64,000 nucleotides of DNA from Pseudomonas lini (GTDB taxonomy: Bacteria > Pseudomonadota > Gammaproteobacteria > Pseudomonadales > Pseudomonadaceae): positions 1,674,001 through 1,738,000 of the forward strand of contig NZ_OZ061318.1 in assembly GCF_964063345.1 (NCBI RefSeq), given 5' to 3'. The notes below the pieces were generated by a model. The model saw only the letters and a program-made list of their open reading frames with translations. It made no database searches and was not told the origin of the DNA. Below are positions 35,028 through 45,210 of the stretch, one piece after another. The first letter of the stretch is position 1; every line of letters starts with the position of its first letter. The position numbers were made by a program, and so were the translations under genes.

Positions 35028-35972
35028 ATGATCCACGACACTTTCTGGCTGACCGCGAGTGACCGCAGCCGCCTCTTCGTCAACCAGTGGCTGCCGTCCG
35101 CGCCGCTCAAGGCGGTGATCTTGCTGGCCCACGGCATGGCAGAACACGGCGGTCGCTACGCCCGTCTGGCGCAAGCATGCTGTGATCAGGATTACGGCGT
35201 TTATGCGCCGGACCTGCGTGGACATGGCAAATCCGCCGAAAACGGTACGCTGGGCCATTTCGCCGACAATGAGGGTTGGTGCAAAGTGGTCGGCGACCTG
35301 GCCAGCCTTAACCAACATATCGGCCAACAGCATCCCGGCGTTCCGATCGTGTTGCTGGGCCACAGTATGGGCAGCTACATCGCCCAGGCTTATTTGCTGC
35401 ACCACAGCGCCAGCTTGCACGGGGCGATTCTCAGCGGCTCGAACTTCCAGCCCGTGGCGCTCTATCGCGCAGCGCGACAGATTGCTCGCCTCGAACGACT
35501 GCGCCAAGGGCCCAGGGGGCGGAGCGCGCTGATCGAGTGGCTGTCGTTTGGCTCATTCAACAAGAAATTCAAACCGGCGCGCACACCGTTCGACTGGCTG
35601 AGCCGCGACCCGGCCGAAGTCGACAAATACGCCAACGACCCGCTCTGCGGCTTTCGCTGCACCAATCAACTGTGGATCGATTTGCTCGGCGGCTTGCAGC
35701 AAATTAGCAAAGCGTCCAATCTCGCCCAGATCGATCCGGGCCTGCCGCTGCTGATAATTGGCGGTGAATGTGATCCGGTGAGCGAAGGCAAACGTCTGAA
35801 AGATCTGGCCCACGCCCTGCGCGACGCTGGCTGCCAGAGCCTGCAGCTGACTGTTTACCCGCAGGCCCGGCATGAACTGTTTAACGAGAGCAACCGCGAC
35901 GAAGTGACTGCCGATGTGCTGAACTGGATCGCCCAGGCCTTGAGCAACCGTCGGCCACTCAGGGCCGAGTAG
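35028..35972 (+). CDS. alpha/beta hydrolase, lysophospholipase (PldB)-like
   Basis: 314 residues from MIHDTFWLTASDRSRLFVNQ after AAAGGAATCGCC. Motifs: LLAHGMAEHGGRYARLA (oxyanion), DLRGHGKSA, nucleophile GHSMGS (Ser113), acid in GGECDPVSEG, His in ARHELFNE. It belongs to the monoglyceride lipase/lysophospholipase group. Between fadD2 and phaJ1, it plausibly releases fatty acids that FadD enzymes then activate. The reading frame is open upstream for 2 kb antisense to fadD2, but that extension is a shadow. Confidence 0.88.
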   Translation: MIHDTFWLTASDRSRLFVNQWLPSAPLKAVILLAHGMAEHGGRYARLAQACCDQDYGVYAPDLRGHGKSAENGTLGHFADNEGWCKVVGDLASLNQHIGQQHPGVPIVLLGHSMGSYIAQAYLLHHSASLHGAILSGSNFQPVALYRAARQIARLERLRQGPRGRSALIEWLSFGSFNKKFKPARTPFDWLSRDPAEVDKYANDPLCGFRCTNQLWIDLLGGLQQISKASNLAQIDPGLPLLIIGGECDPVSEGKRLKDLAHALRDAGCQSLQLTVYPQARHELFNESNRDEVTADVLNWIAQALSNRRPLRAE

Positions 35973-36014
35973 TTTTTTGTGGATTTATTTAATTCGTCAC
36001 AGGAATCGAGACAG

Positions 36015-36485
36015 ATGACCCAGGTTACCAACACCCCTTACGAAGCCCTCGAAATCGGCCAGACCGCCAGCTACAGCAAGACTGTCGAGGAGCGTGACAT
36101 TCAGTTGTTCGCCGCGATGTCTGGCGATCACAACCCGGTGCACCTGGACGCCGAATTCGCCGCCGCCAGCATGTTCAAGGAGCGTATCGCCCACGGCATG
36201 TTCAGCGGCGCGTTGATCAGCGCGGCGGTGGCTTGCGAGTTGCCTGGGCCGGGGACTATTTATATCGGTCAGACGATGAGCTTTCAGAAACCGGTGAAAA
36301 TTGGCGACACACTGACTGTGCGTCTGGAAATTCTCGAGAAACTGCCGAAGTTTCGTGTGCGCATCGCCACTCGGGTGTTCAACCAGCGCGATGAGTTGGT
36401 GGTGGATGGCGAGGCGGAGATTCTGGCGCCGCGCAAGCAACAGACCGTGACGTTGCCGACGTTGCCAGCGATCAGCATCGGCTGA
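36015..36485 (+). CDS. phaJ1: (R)-specific enoyl-CoA hydratase
   Basis: 156 residues from MTQVTNTPYEALEIGQTASY. Hotdog-fold MaoC domain with the catalytic GDHNPVHLD (Asp38, His43) and FKERIAHGM. PhaJ hydrates trans-2-enoyl-CoA to (R)-3-hydroxyacyl-CoA, linking beta-oxidation to polyhydroxyalkanoate precursors. Length and end (LPAISIG) match P. aeruginosa PhaJ1, which has the same fadD neighbours. It follows the hydrolase by 42 nt. Confidence 0.92.
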   Translation: MTQVTNTPYEALEIGQTASYSKTVEERDIQLFAAMSGDHNPVHLDAEFAAASMFKERIAHGMFSGALISAAVACELPGPGTIYIGQTMSFQKPVKIGDTLTVRLEILEKLPKFRVRIATRVFNQRDELVVDGEAEILAPRKQQTVTLPTLPAISIG

Positions 36486-36537
36486 TTTACCGCTCCATCT
36501 GCGGCCTGGATGGCCTTCTGCGGCCAGGGGACTTGCC

Positions 36538-36668
36538 TGTGGCGAGGGAGCTTGCTCCCGTTCGGCTGCGCAGCAGTCGTAAAAGCTGCCACCGCGCCTG
36601 ATCAGGTGAGTCGAGGTGCCCGATTGGGGGCGCTGCGCACCCCAGCGGGAGCAAGCTCCCTCGCCACA
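36538..36668. repeat. REPIN, TGTGGCGAGGGAGCTTGCTC type, copy 2
   Basis: Nearly identical, in opposite orientation, to the element at 30808-30931, including the interior (GCTGCGCAGCAGTCGTAAA, GGGGGCGCTGCGCACCCCAG). It has about 10 extra nt. With the terminator at 36744 it fills the 300-nt phaJ1 to DUF2383 gap. Confidence 0.9.
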
Positions 36669-36743
36669 GTGAAATGCAGCGTTATTGTTCTCCTTCCTGC
36701 GCCTGCAGTCGTTCGGCATGAAAGATCCTACAATCCCGAACAT

Positions 36744-36771
36744 AAAAAACGCCAGACTCGCTGGCGTTTTT
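36744..36771. terminator. bidirectional terminator
   Basis: AAAAAACGCCAG, a 4-nt loop and CTGGCGTTTTT, just beyond the stop codon of the DUF2383 gene on the minus strand. Confidence 0.88.
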
Positions 36772-36788
36772 GACAGATTAACGAACGC

Positions 36789-37256
36789 TTATGAGCGTGC
36801 GCGAGCCTGGTTACGCAGGGCTTTCACCTGATCGTGGTTGCGTTGTACGCCGTGATACTGGCGTTCAACGATGTCACGAATGCTCACCAGATTGTCCTTG
36901 TTGATTTTTTCCAGTGCGTCCTTGTAAGCCTTCAGCGCGTGGTCTTCACCGCGTTCGGCTTCGTTCAGCACTGCCTCTTCATCCTTGCCGGTGAACATCG
37001 CCTTCACGTCGACCCAGCGACGGTGCAAATCGCCGCTGACGCTGGTGGAGGTTTCCGGATCACCGCCCAGGGAACGCACAGTGGCCTGCAGTTCGGCAGC
37101 GGCAGCAGCGCAGTCGGCGGAGCGCTGAATGAACAGGTTTTTGAGTTCTGGATGTTTGATGTCTTCAGCGCAAGTCTTGAACCCTTCCTGACCGTCTTTA
37201 CTGGTTTCAATCAGGTCGTTGAGTACAGAGATCGCGTCTTTATTAATGTCGGTCAT
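36789..37256 (-). CDS. PA2169-family four-helix-bundle protein (DUF2383)
   Basis: 155 residues, MTDINKDAISVLNDLIETSK at the start, all-helical with heptad-like spacing (LKNLFIQRSADCAAAAAELQ, AERGEDHALKAYKDALEKIN). The Glu/His-rich second half resembles ferritin-like bundles, as in the PA2169 family. Often stress-induced; function not established. Own terminator downstream. Confidence 0.85.
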   Translation of the reverse strand: MTDINKDAISVLNDLIETSKDGQEGFKTCAEDIKHPELKNLFIQRSADCAAAAAELQATVRSLGGDPETSTSVSGDLHRRWVDVKAMFTGKDEEAVLNEAERGEDHALKAYKDALEKINKDNLVSIRDIVERQYHGVQRNHDQVKALRNQARARS

Positions 37257-37457
37257 TTTTCAATTCCTTGCGGTTGATGAAAGATGCAATTAGTAGTTGC
37301 ACCCTGCATGCCAGCTTTGAATTGACGTCTTTTTACCTATATTTCAATAAGTTAGTGTTTAAGGTGAAATCTGTATCCGCTTTTTTTGCATGATCTGTCA
37401 TTTGGCCTGCATGCAGAATGCCTGTATTTTCCAGACTGTTTTGAATCAAGACGACTG

Positions 37458-37697
37458 ATGATGAATCCCGAAAAGCTCGAACTGCTGATTACCCGCGAAA
37501 TGCCCTTCGGCAAATACAAGGGCCGCATCATTGCTGACCTGCCCGGCCAGTACCTGAACTGGTTCGCTCGCGAAGGTTTCCCTCACGGTGAACTGGGCGG
37601 TTTGCTGGCCTTGATGCAGGAGATCGACCACAACGGCTTGTCGGAGCTGCTTGAACCGCTGCGCGCCAAACATGGCAAACCAGCCCCTCGCCACTGA
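37458..37697 (+). CDS. DUF3820-family protein
   Basis: 79 residues (or 78 from the adjacent ATG at 37461). MPFGKYKGRIIADLPGQYL, NWFAREGFPHGELGGLLALM is the DUF3820 pattern, also seen at the C-terminus of exodeoxyribonuclease X-like proteins. It is cytosolic, of uncertain function. It lies 25 nt before the class V aminotransferase-like gene, so the two may be co-transcribed. Confidence 0.8.
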   Translation: MMNPEKLELLITREMPFGKYKGRIIADLPGQYLNWFAREGFPHGELGGLLALMQEIDHNGLSELLEPLRAKHGKPAPRH

Positions 37698-37722
37698 TCC
37701 GCCTGATTTCACCGAGTAGCTC

Positions 37723-38904
37723 ATGCCCGATAACACCCGCCGTTCCCGCGATGAAGCCTTTTGGCAGACCTTTGCCGACCGCTATGCTGTCGAACCGGGC
37801 CCCCTGAACCTGGAGAACGGCTACTTCGGGCGCATGTCGCGCACCGTGGTCGAGGAGTATCAGCGCAACATCGAACTCATCAACCGTGGCAACTCGGTGC
37901 ACGTGCGCCAGCGCTTCGAACAAGGCGAAAGCGTCAAGATTCGTGGGCAATTAGCCGAGCTGATCGGTGCCCCCGCCGAAGCCGTCGCCCTCACCCGCAA
38001 CGCCTCGGATGGCCTGCAATCGCTGATCCGCAACTACAACCGCCTGGAGCCGGGCGATCAGGTGCTGATATGCGATCTGGAGCACGACACGGTCAAGGGC
38101 GCGATGCGTTGGCCGGAGCGCTATCGAGGCGTGGAAGTGATCGAGATCGAACACCGCCACCCCGCCAGTTTCGACAGTTTACTCACCTCTTACCGCGAAG
38201 CTTTCGTGCGTTATCCGCGACTGAAGCTGATGGCCCTGACCCACGTCACCCATCGCACCGGACTGGTCATGCCGGTACAGGCGATTGCCGTTGCCGCCAG
38301 GGAACACGGCATCGACGTGATCCTCGACGGCGCCCATGCTCTCGGCCAGATCGAGTTCAATCTCGATGCGCTGGGCATCGCCTTTGCCGGCTACAACCTG
38401 CAGAAATGGATCGGTGCGCCGCTGAGCCTCGGCTTCATTTACATCGCACCCGAACGCCTGGCTGATATCGATCCGGACATGGGCGAAATGCATTTCCCGG
38501 TCACTGACATTCGTGCCCGTGCGCCGCATGGCACCCCGAACATCCCGGCCCTGCTCACCCTGCCGCTAGTGTTCGAAGAACATCACGCGATGGGCGGTTC
38601 TATCGCCAAGGGCACGCGGCTCCATTACCTGCGCAACCGATGGGTCGATGCCGTTCGGGGGTTACCGGGAATCGAAGTCATGACCCCGAATGACCCGCGC
38701 CTGTATTGCGGCATCACCTCGATGCGCTTTACCCGGCATGCCGATCAGCAGGTGATGGTCGAGCAACTGCTCAACGACTACAACCTGTTTACCGTGGCAC
38801 GCAGCGGTGCGGCATGTGGCCCGTGCATCCGCATTACGCCGGGGCTCACCACCACCGCAGCCGACATGGATCTGCTGGCCCGGGCGCTGACTGAATTGCG
38901 CTGA
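37723..38904 (+). CDS. class V PLP-dependent aminotransferase-fold enzyme
   Basis: 393 residues. Class V fold related to cysteine desulfurase and isopenicillin-N epimerase: ALTRNASDGLQSLI (phosphate site), DGAHALGQIEFNL (Asp and Gln contacts) and the PLP lysine in AGYNLQKWIGAPLSLGFIYI. The usual His before Lys is replaced by Gln. The C-terminal SGAACGPCIRITPG may provide substrate contacts. Substrate unknown; no desulfurase-partner genes are near. Confidence 0.82.
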   Translation: MPDNTRRSRDEAFWQTFADRYAVEPGPLNLENGYFGRMSRTVVEEYQRNIELINRGNSVHVRQRFEQGESVKIRGQLAELIGAPAEAVALTRNASDGLQSLIRNYNRLEPGDQVLICDLEHDTVKGAMRWPERYRGVEVIEIEHRHPASFDSLLTSYREAFVRYPRLKLMALTHVTHRTGLVMPVQAIAVAAREHGIDVILDGAHALGQIEFNLDALGIAFAGYNLQKWIGAPLSLGFIYIAPERLADIDPDMGEMHFPVTDIRARAPHGTPNIPALLTLPLVFEEHHAMGGSIAKGTRLHYLRNRWVDAVRGLPGIEVMTPNDPRLYCGITSMRFTRHADQQVMVEQLLNDYNLFTVARSGAACGPCIRITPGLTTTAADMDLLARALTELR

Positions 38905-38906
38905 CG

Positions 38907-39632
38907 TCACACGGTGTATTTGTCGAAGTCCTCGGGCTTGATTTGCGATGACAACGCAAACGTGTCGACACCGATGGTCATGTGGCCGAAAAAGCCGTCT
39001 TCGTTCGAGTCTCGAGCAATGGTATGGACATTCAAGGTCGAGGCCTCACCCCCCATGCCCTGATAGAACTCATCCTGCTCGTTGTTCAGCGCGCAGGTGC
39101 CGCGCCCACGGTACTCGCGGGCATTGAGTACCGCCCGCGAGGCCACCTCGGGAAAGTACAGCTGGCCGACCCAGGCGACATGCCGCTCTTCCAGGTAGTT
39201 GTTGCCGGCTGTGATTCGTACCGCCACATGAATATGCAGGGCGCGGCCGGCATAAAATCCCGGGTAGATGGTGGTAAATCGCACCACACCCCAGTGATCG
39301 GTAAATTGCCCGCCACGCAGATAGGTATCGTCATCGGTACGCGGGATCGAACCGATGGCATCGACGTCGACTTCCTTGTCCGGGTCGACCTTGCTCCAGC
39401 CCGAATACGCCCCCCGCGCGTTGCAATGCCAGATATCGACCAACGCCCCCGTGACTGGTTGACCGGTCATGGCATCGACGATCGTCAGCCGCAGCACAAG
39501 GGGAACGCCGTCCATGCCTTCGCTGATGTTTCGTCTGATCAGTTTCGGGTTTCGAAAATACGGGCCGGCGATCTGTTCGGGTGACAGTTGGCAAGCCGGA
39601 GGTGGGGGTGTAATTGCAGTGTTGTCTTCCAT
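38907..39632 (-). CDS. intradiol ring-cleavage dioxygenase family protein
   Basis: 241 residues. The Fe(III) ligands of the protocatechuate 3,4-dioxygenase fold are all visible: Tyr76 (NARGAYSGW), Tyr127 (PGFYAGR) and His133/His135 (LHIHV), with Arg130. EQIAGPYF at the start matches the family. It has no alpha/beta partner gene or beta-ketoadipate genes near, so it is an orphan; substrate may not be protocatechuate. Convergent with the class V gene, with stops 2 nt apart. Confidence 0.85.
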   Translation of the reverse strand: MEDNTAITPPPPACQLSPEQIAGPYFRNPKLIRRNISEGMDGVPLVLRLTIVDAMTGQPVTGALVDIWHCNARGAYSGWSKVDPDKEVDVDAIGSIPRTDDDTYLRGGQFTDHWGVVRFTTIYPGFYAGRALHIHVAVRITAGNNYLEERHVAWVGQLYFPEVASRAVLNAREYRGRGTCALNNEQDEFYQGMGGEASTLNVHTIARDSNEDGFFGHMTIGVDTFALSSQIKPEDFDKYTV

Positions 39633-39711
39633 GACGTTCTCTCTTCCTAAGATGAACGCAGGTTAACGCTGGACGAGCGGCGAGATGCGGTAACTATGTA
39701 TCGCATGATGT

Positions 39712-39821
39712 CCTGTAGGAGCGAGCGGTGCGGCGATCCGACTTGCCCGCGAAGGCGTCGGCACATTCAGTATTGATGTGGCTGGAAGATCGCCTTCGCG
39801 GGCAAGCCTCGCTCCTACAGG
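39712..39821. repeat. REPIN with inserted CGGTGCGGCGATCCGAC at the left tip
   Basis: The right arm is regular (CTTCGCGGGCAAGCCTCGCT). The left arm has a 17-nt insertion between GCGAG and TTGCCCGCGAAGG. It occupies much of the 320-nt intradiol-eda gap together with the terminator that follows. Confidence 0.8.
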
Positions 39822-39874
39822 TTTCTTTTTGGCAAAAAAAAAGGCGTTGCAGCCATAAGGGTTTTATTTCAGGC

Positions 39875-39915
39875 AAAAAAAAACGGCGCACCGACCAAGT
39901 GCACCGTAAAGCCGT
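39875..39915 (-). terminator. terminator of zwf-pgl-eda
   Basis: On the minus strand an imperfect GGTGCAC / GTGCGCC hairpin is followed by CGTTTTTTTTT, 40-80 nt beyond the eda stop codon. Confidence 0.65.
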
Positions 39916-39953
39916 AGAACACACAACGAAGTGTTTGGTAAAAATCCGGTTAA

Positions 39954-40619
39954 TCAGTCCAGCAGGGCCAATGCCTCGGCGGTGCACTCCTGGATGCGGG
40001 CCCAGTCGCCGTTCTTGATCCACTCAGGGTCAAGCATCCAGCTACCGCCCACGCACATCACGTTTTTCAACGCCATGTAGCTCTTGATGTTGGCCGGGCT
40101 GACGCCGCCAGTCGGGCAGAATTTTACTTCGCCAAATGGGCCGCCCAGCGCCTTGATGGCTGCGACGCCGCCGCTGACTTCCGCCGGGAACAGCTTGAAG
40201 CGGCGATAACCCAGGCTATAGCCTTCCATGATGCCGGAGGCATTGCTGATGCCAGGCAGCAGCGGGATCGGACTGCCGACACTGGCTTCAAGCAAGTCAC
40301 GGGTGATGCCCGGCGTGACGATGAATTGCGAACCCGCCGCTTCGGCAGCGGCCAGCATGCTGCGGTCAAGCACGGTGCCGGCGCCGGTCATCAGTTCCGG
40401 ACGCTGCTCGCGCAGGATCTGGATCGCCTTGAGGCCGAACTGCGAACGCAGGGTCACTTCCAGCGCCGTCAGGCCACCGGCCGCCAGGGCGTCGGCCAAC
40501 GGCAGTACGTCCTGTTCACGAGCGATAGTGATCACCGGCAGGATCCGCGCCTTGGCGCAGAGGCTGTCGATCAGGGCAACTTTGTCCGCCATGGAAACGG
40601 TCGGGGATGTGTTTGTCAT
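39954..40619 (-). CDS. eda: 2-dehydro-3-deoxyphosphogluconate (KDPG) aldolase
   Basis: 221 residues from MTNTSPTVSMADKVALIDSL after AAGGATCAGCCGCT. TIM-barrel aldolase with GLTALEVTLRS (catalytic Glu), GAGTVLD, FKLFPAEVSGG (Schiff-base Lys) and FCPTGGV. Splits KDPG to pyruvate and glyceraldehyde-3-phosphate, the last step of the Entner-Doudoroff route. Third gene of zwf-pgl-eda, 17 nt after pgl. Confidence 0.95.
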   Translation of the reverse strand: MTNTSPTVSMADKVALIDSLCAKARILPVITIAREQDVLPLADALAAGGLTALEVTLRSQFGLKAIQILREQRPELMTGAGTVLDRSMLAAAEAAGSQFIVTPGITRDLLEASVGSPIPLLPGISNASGIMEGYSLGYRRFKLFPAEVSGGVAAIKALGGPFGEVKFCPTGGVSPANIKSYMALKNVMCVGGSWMLDPEWIKNGDWARIQECTAEALALLD

Positions 40620-40636
40620 AGCGGCTGATCCTTGGT

Positions 40637-41336
40637 TCATGGGCACCAGTAAATCTCTAACGTCGGTTGCAGAAACGCCCGAATCGGCATGGCGGCGACA
40701 TCGTCACCGGCCAGTGCGGCATTCAGGGTGGTCAGCTTGGACTGACCGGAAATCGATAGAACGGTGTGCTTCGCCGAGGCCAGCAGCGCGCGACTCATGG
40801 TCAGGCGTTGATGGGGGACGGTCGGCGCCAGCATCGGCCAGCAACGACGGGTACCGTCGACTTTCAAGGCCTCGGCCAGGTTCGGGCTGTTGGGGAACAG
40901 CGACGCGGTATGACCGTCGTCACCCATACCCAGCACCAGCACGTCGATCGACGGCAATTCGGCGAGCAAGCGATCCGCCTGCTCGGCGGCTTGTTCCAGG
41001 TTGGCGGTGGCACTGTAGAGGCTCAGGAACTGAGCCTTGGCCGCCGGGCCTTGCAACAGGTAACGCTTGAGCAGACCGGCATTGCTGTCGGCATGTTCCA
41101 CCGGCACCCAGCGCTCGTCAGCCAGGCTGACAACCACTTTCGACCAGTCCAGTGCCTGCTTGGCCAGGTGCTGGAAAAACGCCACCGGGCTGCGTCCGCC
41201 AGACACCACCAGCGTCGCGGCGCCTTGTGCGGCAATCGCGTCGCTCAGTTGCTTGGCCACCGTCAATGCCAGGCCTTCGGCCAGCAGCACCGGGCTTTTG
41301 AACTCATGAGCGCTAACGCCCTGAGGCAGTTTCAAT

Positions 41337-41350
<14 letters not shown>
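40637..41350 (-). CDS. pgl: 6-phosphogluconolactonase
   Basis: 237 residues. [32 protein letters not shown] and [18 protein letters not shown] are the family signatures. Hydrolyses 6-phosphoglucono-lactone to 6-phosphogluconate. Overlaps the end of zwf by 14 nt, so the two are translationally coupled. Confidence 0.95.
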
Positions 41351-42806
<1,456 letters not shown>

Positions 42807-42811
42807 GATGT

Positions 42812-42819
42812 TTGTTCTT
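42812..42819 (-). promoter_or_regulatory. Crc/Hfq CA motif at the zwf start
   Basis: AAGAACAA on the minus strand, 5 nt before the zwf ATG, in the position normally taken by the ribosome site. Fits AANAANAA. Confidence 0.55.
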
Positions 42820-42873
42820 TTATCAAGTTAAGCTACAAATACCTTTTTTCAAGGCATCACTCAAGGGAAAATG

Positions 42874-42888
42874 TAGTAATAACCACAA
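42874..42888. promoter_or_regulatory. HexR-like operator before zwf
   Basis: Minus strand TTGTGGTTATTACTA: TTGT-N7-ACAA with one mismatch (ACTA). Lies 68 nt upstream of the zwf start in the hexR-zwf intergenic region. Confidence 0.6.
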
Positions 42889-43025
42889 CATTTTCGCAAA
42901 ATACAGATTCCGAGTGGTGGTCGGTCGGAGCCATCAGTAGGATAGGCCACCGTTATGGGCCGTATCAAAGGCCCAATTTGCATTAGCCGAACGCTTATTT
43001 GCGCTGCTGACCTAAGGAACATGAA

Positions 43026-43895
43026 ATGGACCGCGTGCGAAATTTACTGGAACAGATCCAGAATCGCCTTGAAGACCTGAACAAGGCGGAACGCAAAGTC
43101 GCCGAAGTGATCCTGCTCAACCCAGAGCAGGCCACCCGGTTCAGCATCGCCGCCCTCGCCCAAGCCTCTAAGGTCAGCGAGCCGACGGTCAACCGATTCT
43201 GCCGTTCGTTCGGTGTCAGCGGCTACCCGGAACTGAAACTGCAGCTGGCCCAGAGCCTGGCCAGTGGCGCGGCGTATGTCAGCCGCGCAGTGGAAGCCGA
43301 TGACAATCCGGAAGCGTATACAAAAAAGATTTTCGGCAGCGCCATCGCCTCTTTGGACAGTGCGTTGCAGGCGCTTGACCCGAGCCTGATCAGCCGCGCC
43401 GTCGACCTGCTGATCCAGGCCCGGCAGATCCACTTCTTCGGCCTTGGTGCCTCGGCCCCGGTGGCGCTGGATGCGCAGCACAAGTTCTTCCGCTTCAACC
43501 TGGCGGTGACCGCCCATGCCGACGTGCTGATGCAACGCATGATTGCTTCGGTGGCCCATACCGGGGAGTTGTTCGTGATCATTTCCTACACCGGTCGCAC
43601 CCGCGAACTGGTGGAAGTGGCGCGCATTGCCCGGGAAAACGGCGCCTCGGTGCTGGGCCTGACGGCCGAAGGTTCGCCGCTGGCCAAGGCCAGCACTCTG
43701 AGTCTGAACATCCCGTTGCCGGAAGACACCGATATCTATATGCCGATGACGTCACGGATCATTCAGCTGACCGTGCTCGATGTGCTCGCCACCGGCATGA
43801 CCCTGCGCCGGGGCGTGGATTTCCAGCCGCATTTGCGCAAGATCAAGGAAAGCCTGAATGCCAGTCGGTATCCGATTGGGGATGAATTCAACTAA
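43026..43895 (+). CDS. hexR: MurR/RpiR-family regulator of glucose metabolism
   Basis: 289 residues from [21 protein letters not shown]-terminal helix-turn-helix ([26 protein letters not shown], about 40-65) and a SIS sugar-phosphate domain (about 120-250; [20 protein letters not shown]). HexR represses zwf, edd and gap promoters and is released by KDPG. It is divergent from zwf; operator-like sites are present at zwf and at edd/gap in this window. Confidence 0.94.
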   Translation: MDRVRNLLEQIQNRLEDLNKAERKVAEVILLNPEQATRFSIAALAQASKVSEPTVNRFCRSFGVSGYPELKLQLAQSLASGAAYVSRAVEADDNPEAYTKKIFGSAIASLDSALQALDPSLISRAVDLLIQARQIHFFGLGASAPVALDAQHKFFRFNLAVTAHADVLMQRMIASVAHTGELFVIISYTGRTRELVEVARIARENGASVLGLTAEGSPLAKASTLSLNIPLPEDTDIYMPMTSRIIQLTVLDVLATGMTLRRGVDFQPHLRKIKESLNASRYPIGDEFN

Positions 43896-43921
43896 CCCAG
43901 GATCTTCATTGCCTGTTCGGA

Positions 43922-44019
43922 CCTCATCGCGGGCAAGCCCGCTCCCACAGAAATCTACGGCGCACACAAATCTGTGTTCACTGAATATCCTTGTGGGAGT
44001 GGGCTTGCCCGCGATGAGG
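43922..44019. repeat. REPIN, GTGGGAGCGGGCTTGCCCGC type
   Basis: Inverted arms (CCTCATCGCGGGCAAGCCCG and complement) between convergent hexR and the mutarotase gene. Confidence 0.9.
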
Positions 44020-44045
44020 CCCGACGCAACACCGCAGATTTTGAG

Positions 44046-44900
44046 CTAAACCCCAACCCGCGCCTGCAAACTCAAATGCGCCCGCTCCCCCGGCGGCAGG
44101 CACAGGCTGTCGGTCCCGCCGCTGGCCGCTTCCACGCAGACAAACTCTAAAACCTCGTTCCAGCTCACGCCCAGCAACGGCCGCGAGCCCGGATGCCAGA
44201 CCACCGTGTCCGCATGGTCACCGGTGTCGATGCACAACTCGCGCTGCCAGGCGTGGTCCTTGAGCTGCAATTCGCCGTCATGCTGGAACACGCGCTGACA
44301 ACCGCCGTCGACCCGTAACTCGCCTTCCTGCTGGCAAACCTGGCGGCTCAACTGGTCGTAACCGTGCGCACCGTCGAGCCCAGACAGCGCTACCTCGCCC
44401 ACGTCGCCAATACGCCAATAGGCGTGCAACGCCTGGCTCAACTGGCACGGCATGTCGTCCTGATGCTCGGTGCTCAGGTGCAAATCCATGCGTTCACCAA
44501 GGTGTGCGTGCAAGTCCACCTGCCAGTCGCACAGCTGTAACTGCCAGTGCAGGTGCACGCCATCGTCATCACTGCTGCTGTCGAGCAGTTTCCAGTCGAG
44601 CAAACGCGCCCAGCCATGGGACGGCCAGGCGTTTTCGCTCGGATGGCGGCCGTACCACGGCCAGCACACCGGTACACCGCCGCGAATCGCACCGACATGC
44701 GGCCACTTCGCCGCGCACCACAGCCAGGGTTTCTGACCCTTTGGCTGGAAGTGCAGCAATTGCGCGCCCTGCCGACTGAACACCGCCTGACACAGCGGAT
44801 GGTCGATCACCAGCACATCGCGCATCTGATAGCGCTCCCACGCAAACACCGGACGTTCGCGCAAGGATTTGAAGAAGCGTTGTAGCGGATGCTCAAGCAT
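44046..44900 (-). CDS. yeaD: D-hexose-6-phosphate mutarotase (YeaD-like aldose 1-epimerase)
   Basis: 284 residues. GGVPVCWPWYGRHP and SHGWARLLDWKLL are the YeaD-type active-site segments; the general aldose-1-epimerase fold is seen throughout. It interconverts anomers of glucose-6-phosphate and so helps supply the form used by Zwf. It lies downstream of oprB in the glucose cluster, as in other pseudomonads. Confidence 0.87.
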   Translation of the reverse strand: MLEHPLQRFFKSLRERPVFAWERYQMRDVLVIDHPLCQAVFSRQGAQLLHFQPKGQKPWLWCAAKWPHVGAIRGGVPVCWPWYGRHPSENAWPSHGWARLLDWKLLDSSSDDDGVHLHWQLQLCDWQVDLHAHLGERMDLHLSTEHQDDMPCQLSQALHAYWRIGDVGEVALSGLDGAHGYDQLSRQVCQQEGELRVDGGCQRVFQHDGELQLKDHAWQRELCIDTGDHADTVVWHPGSRPLLGVSWNEVLEFVCVEAASGGTDSLCLPPGERAHLSLQARVGV

Positions 44901-44976
44901 GTGCCACGGTCCTGAAAATCATTGGTGTACTCACAACCCCTGAAAACAACAGCGCTTTTGTAGACAGTGAATTCTC

Positions 44977-45109
44977 TGTGGCGAGGGAGCTTGCTCCCGC
45001 TGGGCTGCGAAGCTGCCCTAAAACCATTCACTGCGGTGCTTCAGCCAAACCGCATTCGCCGCGTTTACGACTGCTTTGCAGCCGAGCGGGAGCAAGCTCC
45101 CTCGCCACA
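44977..45109. repeat. REPIN, TGTGGCGAGGGAGCTTGCTC type, copy 3
   Basis: Same class as 30808 and 36538: identical arms, interior with GCTGCGAAGCTGCCC and TTTACGACTGCTTTGCAGC but more diverged. With the oprB terminator it fills the 310-nt oprB-yeaD gap. Confidence 0.88.
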
Positions 45110-45142
45110 ATGCATTCGCCAGCAGTTCGGCTGATCAGCCCC

Positions 45143-45172
45143 AAAAAAAAGCGGACAGCCTTGGCCGTCCGC
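45143..45172 (-). terminator. rho-independent terminator of oprB
   Basis: GCGGACGGCC, AA loop, GGCTGTCCGC then TTTTTTTT on the minus strand, about 40 nt beyond the oprB stop. Confidence 0.9.
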
Positions 45173-45210
45173 AAAAATGCGCACATGGAGAGGAGCTTAT
45201 CGCAACAGCG

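Noticed and set aside
33030..35972. A 980-codon plus-strand open reading frame
   Set aside because: Its first two thirds run antisense to fadD2, which has complete family motifs. Only the last 315 codons (from 35028, with ribosome site) are a recognisable protein; the rest is a high-GC antisense shadow.
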